64,000 nt of DNA from Burkholderiales bacterium (lineage in GTDB: Bacteria > Pseudomonadota > Gammaproteobacteria > Burkholderiales > Burkholderiaceae_F): positions 186,001 to 250,000 of the forward strand of contig JADJWR010000002.1 in the NCBI GenBank assembly GCA_016716275.1, read 5' to 3'. Positions 29,610 through 39,764 of the stretch are shown one piece after another. The stretch's first letter is position 1. Each line of letters opens with the position of its first letter. The position numbers and the translations under genes were made by a program. The notes under the pieces were generated by a model that was given only the letters and a program-made list of their open reading frames with translations, made no database searches and had not been told where the DNA came from.

Positions 29610-30782
29610 TTGAAGAACCGAATCGCGATCTCGATCGTTGCCGTCGTCCTGGCCGCCTGCGGCGGAAGTTCGAACGTCGAGCCGACCTCGTCGCTGTCGA
29701 CCATGGCGCGGCTGGGCGAATCGATTTTCGAGGACGAGAGCCTGTCGGCCTCGCGGCGCATGTCCTGCCGGACCTGCCATCAGCCGGCGACCGGGCATGC
29801 GTCGGTGCAGGACGCGCCGGCCGAATTCGGCGGGCCCGACCTGAGCCTGCAGGGCGGCCGTAACGTGCCCGGCATCCGCTACCTGCGGACCAATGCGGCC
29901 TTTCACTTCGACGAGGAAGGCACGCCGACCGGCGGCTTCTTCTGGGACGGCCGCGCCGCATCGCTCGAGGCGCAGGCCGGCGGACCGTTCCTGAACCCGG
30001 TCGAGATGGCGATGCCGTCGAAGGCCGCGGTGGTCGAGCGCCTGCGGCAGGCAACCTACGCCAGCGAGTTCGCCGCCGTCTTCGGAGGCGACGTGTTCGA
30101 CGACGTCGACCGTGCCTACGCGGCCGTCACGATGGCGCTGGCGCAGTATCAGCGCGAGGATGCCGAGTTCGCGGCCTTCTCCAGCAAGTACGACGCCTAC
30201 CTGGCCGGCCGCGCGCAGTTGACCGAGCAGGAAGCGCGCGGCCTGGCACTGTTCGAGGACGAAGCCAAGGGCAACTGCGCCGCCTGCCATCCGAGCCGGC
30301 CGGCCGACGGCCAGCCGCCGCTGTTCACCGACTTCACCTACGACGCCCTCGGCGTGCCGCGCAATCCCGAACTGCAACAGAACGCCGATCCGGCCTTCCA
30401 CGACCTCGGCCTGTGCGCGCGGGACGACGGCGTGCTGGCCTCGCGCGACGATCTGTGCGGCCTGTTCAAGGTGCCGAGCCTGCGCAACGTCGCTCTGCGC
30501 AAGCGCTACTTCCACAACGGCCGCTTCGCGTCGCTGCGCGACGTGGTCGATTTCTACGTGACGCGCGACACCGAGCCGGCGCGCTGGTATCCGACGGTCG
30601 ACGGCGCGGTGGCGAAGTTCGACGATCTGCCGGCCCGCCACCACGTCAACGTCAACACCAGTGAGCCGCCCTACGACCGCCGGCCCGGCGATGCGCCCGC
30701 CCTGACGCCGGGCGAGATCGACGACGTCGTCGCCTTCCTGCGCACGCTGACCGACGACTGGTCGCCTGGCTCGGGCCAGTAG
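29610..30782 (+). CDS. diheme cytochrome c peroxidase / MauG family lipoprotein
   Basis: A 390-residue periplasmic lipoprotein. The TTG start at 29610 follows a strong Shine-Dalgarno (GGGGAGGAG); the signal KNRIAISIVAVVLAACGG ends in a lipobox (LAAC), so the protein should be anchored in a membrane facing the periplasm. Two heme-binding sites CRTCH (about 53) and CAACH (about 225) define the bacterial cytochrome c peroxidase/MauG family, which reduces hydrogen peroxide or, as MauG, carries out six-electron oxidations of protein residues. KVPSLRNVALRKRYFHNGRF near 290 is the typical C-terminal motif. Position behind iron-controlled sites fits peroxide removal linked to iron stress. Confidence 0.88.
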   Translation: MKNRIAISIVAVVLAACGGSSNVEPTSSLSTMARLGESIFEDESLSASRRMSCRTCHQPATGHASVQDAPAEFGGPDLSLQGGRNVPGIRYLRTNAAFHFDEEGTPTGGFFWDGRAASLEAQAGGPFLNPVEMAMPSKAAVVERLRQATYASEFAAVFGGDVFDDVDRAYAAVTMALAQYQREDAEFAAFSSKYDAYLAGRAQLTEQEARGLALFEDEAKGNCAACHPSRPADGQPPLFTDFTYDALGVPRNPELQQNADPAFHDLGLCARDDGVLASRDDLCGLFKVPSLRNVALRKRYFHNGRFASLRDVVDFYVTRDTEPARWYPTVDGAVAKFDDLPARHHVNVNTSEPPYDRRPGDAPALTPGEIDDVVAFLRTLTDDWSPGSGQ

Positions 30783-30851
30783 GCGGCGAGGGCGTCGACG
30801 CGCACCGCCGGGATTCGGCCACAATCGCGGCGCACTTCCGGTGTGCGCCTC

Positions 30852-33652
30852 ATGCCCCTGTCCTGGAACGAAATCCGCGACCGCGCCTTCGGCTTCTCCA
30901 GACGCTGGGCCGATGCGCATGACGAGTCGTCGCACGCCAAGCCGTTCTGGATCGACTTCTTCGAGATCTTCGGCATCACCGACAAGCGGGTCGCCACTTT
31001 CGAGCACGCGGTCACCAAGTTCGGCGGCGGGCGCGGGCGCGCCGATCTTTTCTGGCGCGGCAGGCTGCTGGTCGAGCAGAAGTCGCGCGGCAAGGACCTC
31101 GACGCCGCCTACGACCAGGCGATGGCTTATCTGGGCGGCATCGCCGAGCGCGACCTGCCTCGCTACGTGGCGGTCTGCGACTTCGAGCGCATCCGCCTGC
31201 ACGACCTGAGCAAGGGAACCAGCGCGGAGTTTCCGGTCGCCCGCCTGCGCGACCACATCAGGCACTTCGCCTTCATCGCCGGCTACGAGCCGCAGGCGAT
31301 CGAGCCGCAGAGCCCGGTCAACCGGCAGGCCGCCGAGCAGATGGGCCGGCTGCACGACCTGCTGAAGGCGAGCGGCTACGGTGGCGAGACCGACCAGGGC
31401 CGCGGCGGCCATCCGCTGCAGGTGCTGCTGGTGCGGCTGCTGTTTTGTCTGTTCGCCGACGACACCGGCATCTTCCAGCCGGCACAGGCGTTCCGCGACT
31501 AGCTGCAGGAGCGCACGGCGGAGGACGGTTCCGACCTCGGCCCGCAGCTCGCGCTGCTGTTTCAGGTGCTTGATACGCCGGCGGCCAGGCGCAGCAGGGT
31601 GCTCGACGAGCAGATCGCCGCCTTTCCGTTCGTCAACGGCCGGCTGTTCGAGGAGCCGCTGCCGCTGGCCAGCTTCACGCGCGAAATGCGCGAACGGCTG
31701 CTCGACTGCTGCCGGCTCGACTGGGGCGCCATCTCGCCGGCCATCTTCGGCGCGCTGTTCCAGTCGATCATGGACGAGCGCGCCCGCCGCAACCTCGGCG
31801 CCCACTACACCAGCGAGGAGAACATCCTCAAGCTGATCAAGCCGCTGTTCCTCGACGAGCTGTGGGAGGAGTTCGGCCGGATCAGGGGCAACCGCAACAG
31901 GCTGTTCGACTTCCACCAGCGGCTGCGGCGGATGAACTTCCTCGATCCCGCCTGCGGCTGCGGCAACTTCCTGGTCATCGCCTACCGTGAGCTGCGCAAG
32001 CTGGAACTGGAGATCGTGCGCGCCTCGCGGGCGCTGGCCGACGCACACACCGAGATGCTGTGGGACACCAACCTACACCAGGAGGTGTCGATCGACGTCG
32101 ACCAGTTCTACGGCATCGAGATCGAGGAGTTTCCGGCGCAGATCGCCCAGGTGGCGCTGTGGCTCGCCGACCACCAGATGAATACCCGCGTCAGCGAGGA
32201 GTTCGGCCTGTACTTCGCCCGCATCCCCTTGAAGAGCAAGCCGCACATCACCTGCGGCAACGCGCTGCATTTCGACTGGAACGACGTGCTGCCGGCGCAG
32301 CGGTGCAGCTATGTGCTGGGGAATCCGCCGTTTGTCGGCTCAAAGATGATGAGCGACGCGCAGCGTGCCGACATGGCGCAGGTGTTCGTAGACCTCAACG
32401 GATGCGGCACGCTGGACTACGTGAGCTGTTGGTACTGGCTGGCAGCGCACTACATGAAGGGCACGAGCACCCGCGCGGCACTTGTATCGACCAATAGCAT
32501 CACGCAGGGTGAGCAGCCGGGCATTTTGTGGAGTTGGCTGTTGGGTCAAGGCATCAAGATCGCCTTCGCGCACCGGACGTTCCAATGGAGCAACGAGGCG
32601 CGCGGAGTCGCGGCCGTGCATTGCGTGATCGTCGGCTTTGGGTACACCGAGCCACTAAAGCGAACGATCTTCGAGTACGACGATCTTCGGGGCGACCCGC
32701 ATGCGGTCGCCGCGCACAACATCAGCCCCTACTTGGTCGATGCGCCCGGACGTGTTTCTGCCCAATCCGCTCGCGGCCGATCTGCCACGTGCCAGAGATC
32801 GGAATCGGCAACATGCCGATCGACGACGGCAATCTGACTTGTTCACGCCGCAGCGCAAAGGAGGCGTTCCTGCGGCGTGAACCGGCTGCGGCGCTGTACT
32901 TCCGCCGTTGGCTCGGTGCTGACGAACTGATCAACGGCTACGAGCGCTGGTGCCTTTGGTTGGGGGCGTGCCCACCGACGGAACTGCGGGCGATGCCGGA
33001 AGCGATGCGACGTGTCGAGGCGGTGCAGCGCTTCCGGCAAAGGAGCAAGGCGCCGACCCGCGCGCTTGCAACACGTCCGACCCATTTCCACGTGGAAAAC
33101 ATCCCGGAGGGTACCTACCTCGCAATCGCAAAGGTGTCGTCGGAGCGCCGGCACTTCGTACCCATGGCGTATCTCGACCCCGGCACGTTGGCGAGCGACC
33201 TGCTGTTCGTCGTCCGAGACGCCACGCTCTTTCACTTCGGCGTCCTCTGCTCGACCATGCACAACGCCTGGGTCCGCTATACCTGCGGCCGCTTGGAAAG
33301 CCGATACCGCTACTCGAAGGACATCGTCTACAACAACTTCCCCTGGCCCGAATCGCCGACCGACGCGCAGCGCATGAAGATCGAAGCGGCGGCGCAGGGC
33401 GTGCTCGATGCGCGCGCCGCCTTCCCGGGGGCGTCGCTGGCCGATCTTTACGACCCGCTGACGATGCCGCCGGCGCTGCTGAAGGCGCACCAGGCGCTCG
33501 ATGCGGCGGTCGATGCGGCCTACGGCAAGAAGGGCTTCAAGAGCGACGCCGAGCGGGTGGCTTTCCTGTTCGAGCTATACCAGAAGTACACGTCGCTGCT
33601 GCCGGTGTTGCCCTCGAAATCGCGCGGCAGGCGCGCGGTCGTGCGGCAGTAG
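30852..33652 (+). pseudogene. disrupted MmeI-like (type IIL) restriction-modification protein
   Basis: One reading frame of about 932 residues is broken at least twice. An in-frame TAG (31500-31502) interrupts it near residue 217. A second break at about 32748-32768 is best explained by two single extra bases about 20 bp apart. Joined, the protein has a PD-(D/E)XK nuclease (ADLFWRGRLLVEQKSRG near 65), methyltransferase motif I LDPACGCGNFL near 360 and catalytic NPPFVG near 493, then a target-recognition part (RPICHVPEIGIGN; final KSDAERVAFLFELYQKY). MmeI-type enzymes combine cutting and adenine methylation in one chain. From about 32.4 to 33.4 kb codon use is visibly less GC-rich, a sign of transfer. 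The start ATG at 30852 matches family N-termini (LSWNEIRDRAF). Confidence 0.88.
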
Positions 33653-33662
33653 ACTGGACAGC

Positions 33663-34343
33663 ATGAAGCGAGAGGCCCGATTCGATCCGCGCGAGGCGCC
33701 TGCCTATCGGTTGAGCGAAGCCGCCCACTACCTGGGGCTGTCGGCGTCGACGCTGCGCGCGTGGACGCTCGGGCAGCGCGGGTTTCGGCCGGTGATCTCG
33801 ATCGCCGATCCCCGAGGCAAGGCGATGTCGTTCGTCAACCTCGTCGAGGCCCACGTACTCGCGGCCATTCGCCGCAAACACGGGGTGACGCTGCAGAGCG
33901 TGCGCCGGGCACTGGACTACACCCGCAACAGACTCGGCATCGATCGCCCGCTCGCGCATCAGCAGTTCGGAACGAATGGTGTCGATCTGTTCGTCGAGCG
34001 GCTGGGCGAAACGATCAACGTCTCGCGCAGCGGCCAACTCGCCATGGCCCGCGAGCTTCGCGCCCATCTGGAACGGATCGAGCGCGATCCGCGCGGCGTA
34101 CCGATCAAGCTCTATCCCTTCACCCGCTCCGCAGCTTCAGGAGCCGGCGCTCGTGCCGTCGTGATCGACCCGCGGATCTCCTTCGGACGGCCGGTTCTCG
34201 CCAGCGCGGGCGTTCCGACTGCGGTGCTTGCGGATCGGTACAAGGCGGGCGATTCGATCGACGAGCTGGCAGCAGACTTCGGAGCGTCGCGTGACGAGAT
34301 CGAAGAGGCGATCCGCTGCGAACTCGCCCTCCAGGCCGCCTGA
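33663..34343 (+). CDS. DUF433 domain protein, antitoxin of a toxin-antitoxin pair
   Basis: A 226-residue protein with a MerR-like N-terminal helix-turn-helix (RLSEAAHYLGLSASTLRAW, about 15-33) and a C-terminal DUF433 domain (VVIDPRISFGRPVL, then AVLADRYKAGDSIDELAADFG, near 160-220). DUF433 proteins are known partners of DUF5615 PIN-like toxins in type II toxin-antitoxin pairs. The MerR-like part would allow autoregulation. The gene starts 10 bases after the broken restriction gene, and its 3' end overlaps the toxin start, a common antitoxin-toxin layout. Confidence 0.82.
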   Translation: MKREARFDPREAPAYRLSEAAHYLGLSASTLRAWTLGQRGFRPVISIADPRGKAMSFVNLVEAHVLAAIRRKHGVTLQSVRRALDYTRNRLGIDRPLAHQQFGTNGVDLFVERLGETINVSRSGQLAMARELRAHLERIERDPRGVPIKLYPFTRSAASGAGARAVVIDPRISFGRPVLASAGVPTAVLADRYKAGDSIDELAADFGASRDEIEEAIRCELALQAA

Positions 34344-34728
34344 GGCGGTCTTCTTCGTCGATCGCTCCCTCGGGCGAATCGTGGTGCCTGCCGCGCTGCG
34401 TGCTGCCGGCGCGACGGTCGTCGTTCACGATGACGTTTTCGGTGCGGACACGCCGGATGAAGTCTGGCTTGAGAAGGCAGGACGTCAGGGCTGGATTGTG
34501 CTGACTCAAGATCAGCAGATCAGGTACCGGGCGATCGAACTGCAGGCGCTTCTCACCGCCGGAGTCATTGCATTTGTCGTCGTCGCGACGGGCGCGAGCG
34601 GCGCCGAACTCGGCGCGCTGCTCGTGCGGGCGTTGCGGCGAATGCGCGCGATTGCGGCCGCCGAGGCGAGGCCCGCGGTGTACGTGCTGCGCAGGGACGC
34701 CAAGCCGATCCGCGTTCGTCTGCGGTAG
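34291..34728 (+). CDS. DUF5615 PIN-like toxin
   Basis: A 145-residue protein, probable ribonuclease-type toxin of the DUF433/DUF5615 pair. The core FFVDRSLGRIVVPAALRAAG (about residues 18-37), VHDDVF near 46 and WIVLTQDQQIRYRAIELQ near 70 hold the acidic residues of the PIN-like fold (Asp in VDRSLG, Asp in TQDQQ). No ATG begins the conserved part; GTG at 34291 is the nearest upstream start in frame and overlaps the antitoxin gene by 53 bases. A non-AUG start inside the antitoxin would keep expression low; alternatively the annotated start may be wrong. The frame itself is intact. Confidence 0.8.
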   Translation: MTRSKRRSAANSPSRPPEAVFFVDRSLGRIVVPAALRAAGATVVVHDDVFGADTPDEVWLEKAGRQGWIVLTQDQQIRYRAIELQALLTAGVIAFVVVATGASGAELGALLVRALRRMRAIAAAEARPAVYVLRRDAKPIRVRLR

Positions 34729-34735
34729 GACGGTG

Positions 34736-36250
34736 TCACTCCGGGTGCGGTCGGGGGCCACCGTCCACCTGTTCGCCGCGCTCCGCCCGCCGCGCGATCT
34801 CCCGCGTCATCCCCTTGAAGATGAAAAGGTGCGCCGGCACCAGCGCGTACCAGTACAGCAGCCCCCACACCCCCTGCGGGTGCCAGTAGGCGGTGACGGT
34901 CAGCCGCGTGCGCTCGGCATCCAGCGGCTCGATCTCGAACTCGATCACGCCGGCGCCCGGCGCGCGCATGCCGAAGTCGAGCGTCAAGCGGCGTTCGGGC
35001 TCCAGCGCCATCACCGTCCAGTAGTCGATGGTGTCGCCGACGCGCAGTTCGGTCGGGTGGCGCCGGCCCTTGGTGAGCCCCGGCCCGCCGGCCAGCCAGT
35101 CGATCCAGGCGCGGACCTTCCACAGCGGCGCGGCATAGAAGTAGCCGACCTCGCCACCGAGCCGGGTGACGACGTCCCAGATCGCTGCCGGCGCGGCGCG
35201 AGCGACGGCGCTGCCGGCGGCGCGCTTGGCGTAGAAGGCGTAGTCGTGGCGGCCGCCGCGGAACATCAGCGCGCCCTCGGTCCAGCGGGCGGCCACCGTG
35301 TGCGTGCGCTCGGCCGCCAGCGCGGCGGCGACCGCCTCCCGGAACGGCAGCAGTTGCTGCGGCACCAGTTCGCGCAGCGGCCCATCGTCGGCGGGAATGT
35401 CGTGCTTCAGACCGCCGATCAGTGCGCGGGCGATGCTCGCCGGCACGGTGGTGACCAGCGCCAGCCAGTAGCTCGACAACTGCGGCGTCAGCACCGGCAC
35501 CGGGACCAGGCGCGGCCGCCTGCCGATCACCTCGCCGAAGGCGCGCATCATCTCGGCGTAGCTCATGTATTCCGGTCCGCCGGCATCGAAGATGCGGCCC
35601 TCGGCCTGCGGCAGCGTCGCCAGGCGCACCAGGTACTCGAGCAGGTTGGCCAGCGCGATCGGGCTCGACTTCGAGCGCACCCAGCGCGGCGTCACCATCA
35701 GCGGCAGGTGGTAGACGAGGTCGCGCATCACCTCGTAGGCGGCCGAGCCGGGCCCGACGATGATGCCGGCGCGCAGTTCGATGACCGGCACCGGGCCTTC
35801 GCGCAGCCGGTCGCCGGTCTGTTTGCGCGAGACCAGGTGCTCGGAATCCGCATCCTTCGGCACCAGCCCGCCCAGATAGACGATCCGCTTCACACCTGCT
35901 GCCGCGGCGGCGCGGGCGAAGTTCTCCGCCGCCTCGAGGTCGAGCCGGCCGAAGTCGCGGCCGGCCGCCATCGAATGCACCAGGTAGAAGGCGATGTCGA
36001 CGCCGGCCAGTGCGGCGGTGAGCGTTTCCGGCTGCAGCGCGTCACCGGCGACCAGGTCGACCGAACGCCACGCCGGGTCGTCGCAGCGCGCCTGCAGCAC
36101 CAGCGGATTGCGCGCCGCGGCGCGCACGCGCCAGCCCTCGCGCACCAGCCGCGGCACCAGGTTGGTGCCGATGTAGCCGCTGGCGCCGAACACCAGCGCG
36201 CAGGGGGTGGCGGTCGGAGCGGCGGGCGGGTTCACGGCAGGCGAGAGCAT
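34736..36250 (-). CDS. NAD(P)-binding SDR-like protein with DUF2867 C-terminal domain
   Basis: A 504-residue protein. An atypical SDR-type Rossmann domain occupies about 15-290 (FGASGYIGTNLVPRL near 20-33; the Tyr-Lys pair is not obvious), followed by a C-terminal START/DUF2867-like half (about 310-490) with DYAFYAKRAAGSAV and WYALVPAHLFIFKGM. This architecture is found in many bacteria as SDR family oxidoreductase plus DUF2867; its substrate is unknown. It converges with the DUF5615 gene. The ATG at 36250 is chosen because the Rossmann motif follows after a short Pro-rich leader. Confidence 0.8.
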   Translation of the reverse strand: MLSPAVNPPAAPTATPCALVFGASGYIGTNLVPRLVREGWRVRAAARNPLVLQARCDDPAWRSVDLVAGDALQPETLTAALAGVDIAFYLVHSMAAGRDFGRLDLEAAENFARAAAAAGVKRIVYLGGLVPKDADSEHLVSRKQTGDRLREGPVPVIELRAGIIVGPGSAAYEVMRDLVYHLPLMVTPRWVRSKSSPIALANLLEYLVRLATLPQAEGRIFDAGGPEYMSYAEMMRAFGEVIGRRPRLVPVPVLTPQLSSYWLALVTTVPASIARALIGGLKHDIPADDGPLRELVPQQLLPFREAVAAALAAERTHTVAARWTEGALMFRGGRHDYAFYAKRAAGSAVARAAPAAIWDVVTRLGGEVGYFYAAPLWKVRAWIDWLAGGPGLTKGRRHPTELRVGDTIDYWTVMALEPERRLTLDFGMRAPGAGVIEFEIEPLDAERTRLTVTAYWHPQGVWGLLYWYALVPAHLFIFKGMTREIARRAERGEQVDGGPRPHPE

Positions 36251-36409
36251 GGGCGGCGGGAGTATGGCAAAGGCCTCCCGCAGGCGACGGGGCGGCGGAC
36301 CGATGCGCCACAATGCGGACCCCGAGCCGCAGCCCGTCTTCGTGCCCAGTTCGATTTCCCGCCGCGACCAGGCGGGCAGCCCGCCGGCGTCGCAGCCGTG
36401 GTTCGCCTG

Positions 36410-36976
36410 ATGGAAGCCTTCGCCGTTTCCGCCGCGCTGGTGGCGCTGGCCGAGATGGGCGACAAGACCCAGCTGCTGTCGTTCGTGCTGGCGGCGAAGC
36501 TCAAGCGCCCGTGGCCGATCATCGCCGGCATCTTGGTCGCCACGCTGGCCAATCACTTGCTGGCCGGCTGGGTCGGCGCCTGGCTGGCGACGCTGGTCGC
36601 GCCGGCGACGCTGAAGTGGATCGTCGCGCTGTCGTTCTTCGCCTTCGGCCTGTGGGCGCTGAAGCCAGACACGCTCGAAGGCGAGCGCGCGTACAGCGGG
36701 CGCAGCGCTTTCGTTACCACGCTGGTTGCCTTCTTCCTGGTCGAGATGGGCGACAAGACGCAGCTGGCGACGGTCGCGCTCGCCGCCCGCTTCGACGCGC
36801 TGGCGGCGGTGGTGATGGGCACCACGATCGGCATGCTGGTCGCCAACGCGCCGGCGGTCTGGCTCGGCGAGGCGATGGCACACCGGGTCGACATGAAGTG
36901 GATGCGCTGGATCGCCGCGGCGCTGTTCGTGCTGCTCGGCGTGCTGACCCTGGTCGCCGGCGACCGACTGCGCTAG
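36410..36976 (+). CDS. GDT1/TMEM165 (UPF0016) family Mn2+/Ca2+ exporter
   Basis: A 188-residue membrane protein of two homologous halves, each with the family signature: EMGDKTQLLSFVL near 16-28 and EMGDKTQLATVAL near 114-126, inside six helices. Homologues move Mn2+ or Ca2+ out of the cytoplasm (for example MneA in Vibrio) or into organelles in eukaryotes. The bacterial two-repeat length is normal. A manganese riboswitch was considered in the upstream 159 bases but not seen. The start at 36410 gives the standard N-terminus (MEAFAVSAALVALAE). Confidence 0.92.
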   Translation: MEAFAVSAALVALAEMGDKTQLLSFVLAAKLKRPWPIIAGILVATLANHLLAGWVGAWLATLVAPATLKWIVALSFFAFGLWALKPDTLEGERAYSGRSAFVTTLVAFFLVEMGDKTQLATVALAARFDALAAVVMGTTIGMLVANAPAVWLGEAMAHRVDMKWMRWIAAALFVLLGVLTLVAGDRLR

Positions 36977-37056
36977 GCGGTCACGGGCGCCGTCCCGCGC
37001 GCAGCCGCTTCTCGTCTAAGCTTGCCGCCGCATTCGACACGCAAGGAGGAGGATCC

Positions 37057-38628
<1,572 letters not shown>

Positions 38629-38687
38629 CGGCGATGTCCGCGAGCTGGGGGCGAAGCCCCGCAGCGAACGGAGACAGCGCCGTCATC

Positions 38688-38772
38688 CCGGTTTCGCGAA
38701 GCGAAGACCGGGATCCGGTTTTCGTGGTGGCACACTGACGCGAAATTGGGCCCCGGCCTGCGCCGGGGCGAC
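38688..38772. repeat. REP-like pair of hairpins between dppA and dppB
   Basis: Within the 161-base gap, a GTCATCCCGGTTTCGCGAAG stretch pairs with GAAGACCGGGAT to form one hairpin, and GGCCCCGGCCTGCGCCGGGGC forms a second one just before dppB. Such paired palindromes (often GTCAT...CGGGA) are dispersed intergenic repeats in many proteobacterial genomes. Sitting inside an operon, they may stabilise the upstream binding-protein mRNA and set unequal expression. Confidence 0.55.
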
Positions 38773-38789
38773 GGTGGCGAGCCCTGCCC

Positions 38790-39764
38790 ATGACCGTCTT
38801 CATCCTCCGCCGCCTGCTGCAGACGGCGCTGGTGCTGTGGATCACCAGCGTGCTGGTGTTCGGCGGGCTGTTCCTGGTCGGCGACCCGGTCGAGATCCTG
38901 GTCAACCCGACCGCCGACCAGATCGAGAAGGAGCGCGCCACCGCGGCGCTCGGGCTGGACAAGCCGATCCACGAGCAGTACTGGATCTTCCTCAAGGGCG
39001 CCTTCACCGGCAACCTCGGCAACTCGTTCGTCTACGCGCGGCCGGCGCTGGAAGTGATCTTCGAGCGCATGCCGGCCACGCTCGAACTCGCCGCGCTGGC
39101 GATGCTGATCTCGGTGGCGATCGGCATCCCGCTCGGCATGCTGGCCGGGCTGCGGCCGCATTCGTTGGCCGCCAAGACGATCATGGCTGGCTCGATCCTC
39201 GGCTTCTCGCTGCCGACCTTCTGGGTCGGCCTGCTGCTGATCCTGGTGTTCGCCGTGCAGCTCGGCTGGCTGCCGTCGACCGGCCGCGGGCCGACCACCG
39301 AGTTCCTCGGCCTGAAGATATCGATCCTGAACTGGGACGGCCTGAAGTACGCGCTGCTGCCGGCGATCAACCTGGCGCTGTTCAAGCTGTCGCTGATCAT
39401 CCGGCTGACGCGCGCGCAGGTGCGCGAGCAGTCGCTGCTCGACTACATCAAGTTCGCCCGCGCCAAGGGCCTGTCGAGGGCGCGGGTGATCGGCGTGCAC
39501 CTGTTCAGGAACATCCTGATCCCGCTGGTCACGGTGATCGGGCTGGAGCTCGGCTCGGTGATCGCCTTCGCGGTCGTGACCGAGACGATCTTCGCCTGGC
39601 CCGGCATGGGCAAGCTGGTGATCGACTCGATCTTCCAGCTCGACCGGCCGGTGGTGGTCGCCTACCTGATGGTGGTGGTGTTCATGTTCATCGTCATCAA
39701 CCTGGTGGTCGACATCCTGTACTCGGTGCTCGATCCTCGCGTCCGGCTCGCGGAGCAGAAGTGA
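38790..39764 (+). CDS. dppB: ABC transporter permease, DppB type
   Basis: A 324-residue inner-membrane permease. The N-terminus FILRRLLQTALVLW is the family hallmark, followed by six helices and the EAA-like coupling loop FARAKGLSRARVIGVHLFRN near 225-245. With the DppC-like permease it forms the channel of a peptide-type ABC importer. The GTGA at 39761-39764 overlaps its stop codon with the probable start of dppC. Length is standard. Confidence 0.92.
   Translation: MTVFILRRLLQTALVLWITSVLVFGGLFLVGDPVEILVNPTADQIEKERATAALGLDKPIHEQYWIFLKGAFTGNLGNSFVYARPALEVIFERMPATLELAALAMLISVAIGIPLGMLAGLRPHSLAAKTIMAGSILGFSLPTFWVGLLLILVFAVQLGWLPSTGRGPTTEFLGLKISILNWDGLKYALLPAINLALFKLSLIIRLTRAQVREQSLLDYIKFARAKGLSRARVIGVHLFRNILIPLVTVIGLELGSVIAFAVVTETIFAWPGMGKLVIDSIFQLDRPVVVAYLMVVVFMFIVINLVVDILYSVLDPRVRLAEQK

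Noticed and set aside
36251..36409. Manganese (yybP-ykoY) riboswitch before the GDT1-type exporter
   Set aside because: The family of exporters is often behind this riboswitch, but the conserved internal loops were not recognisable here.
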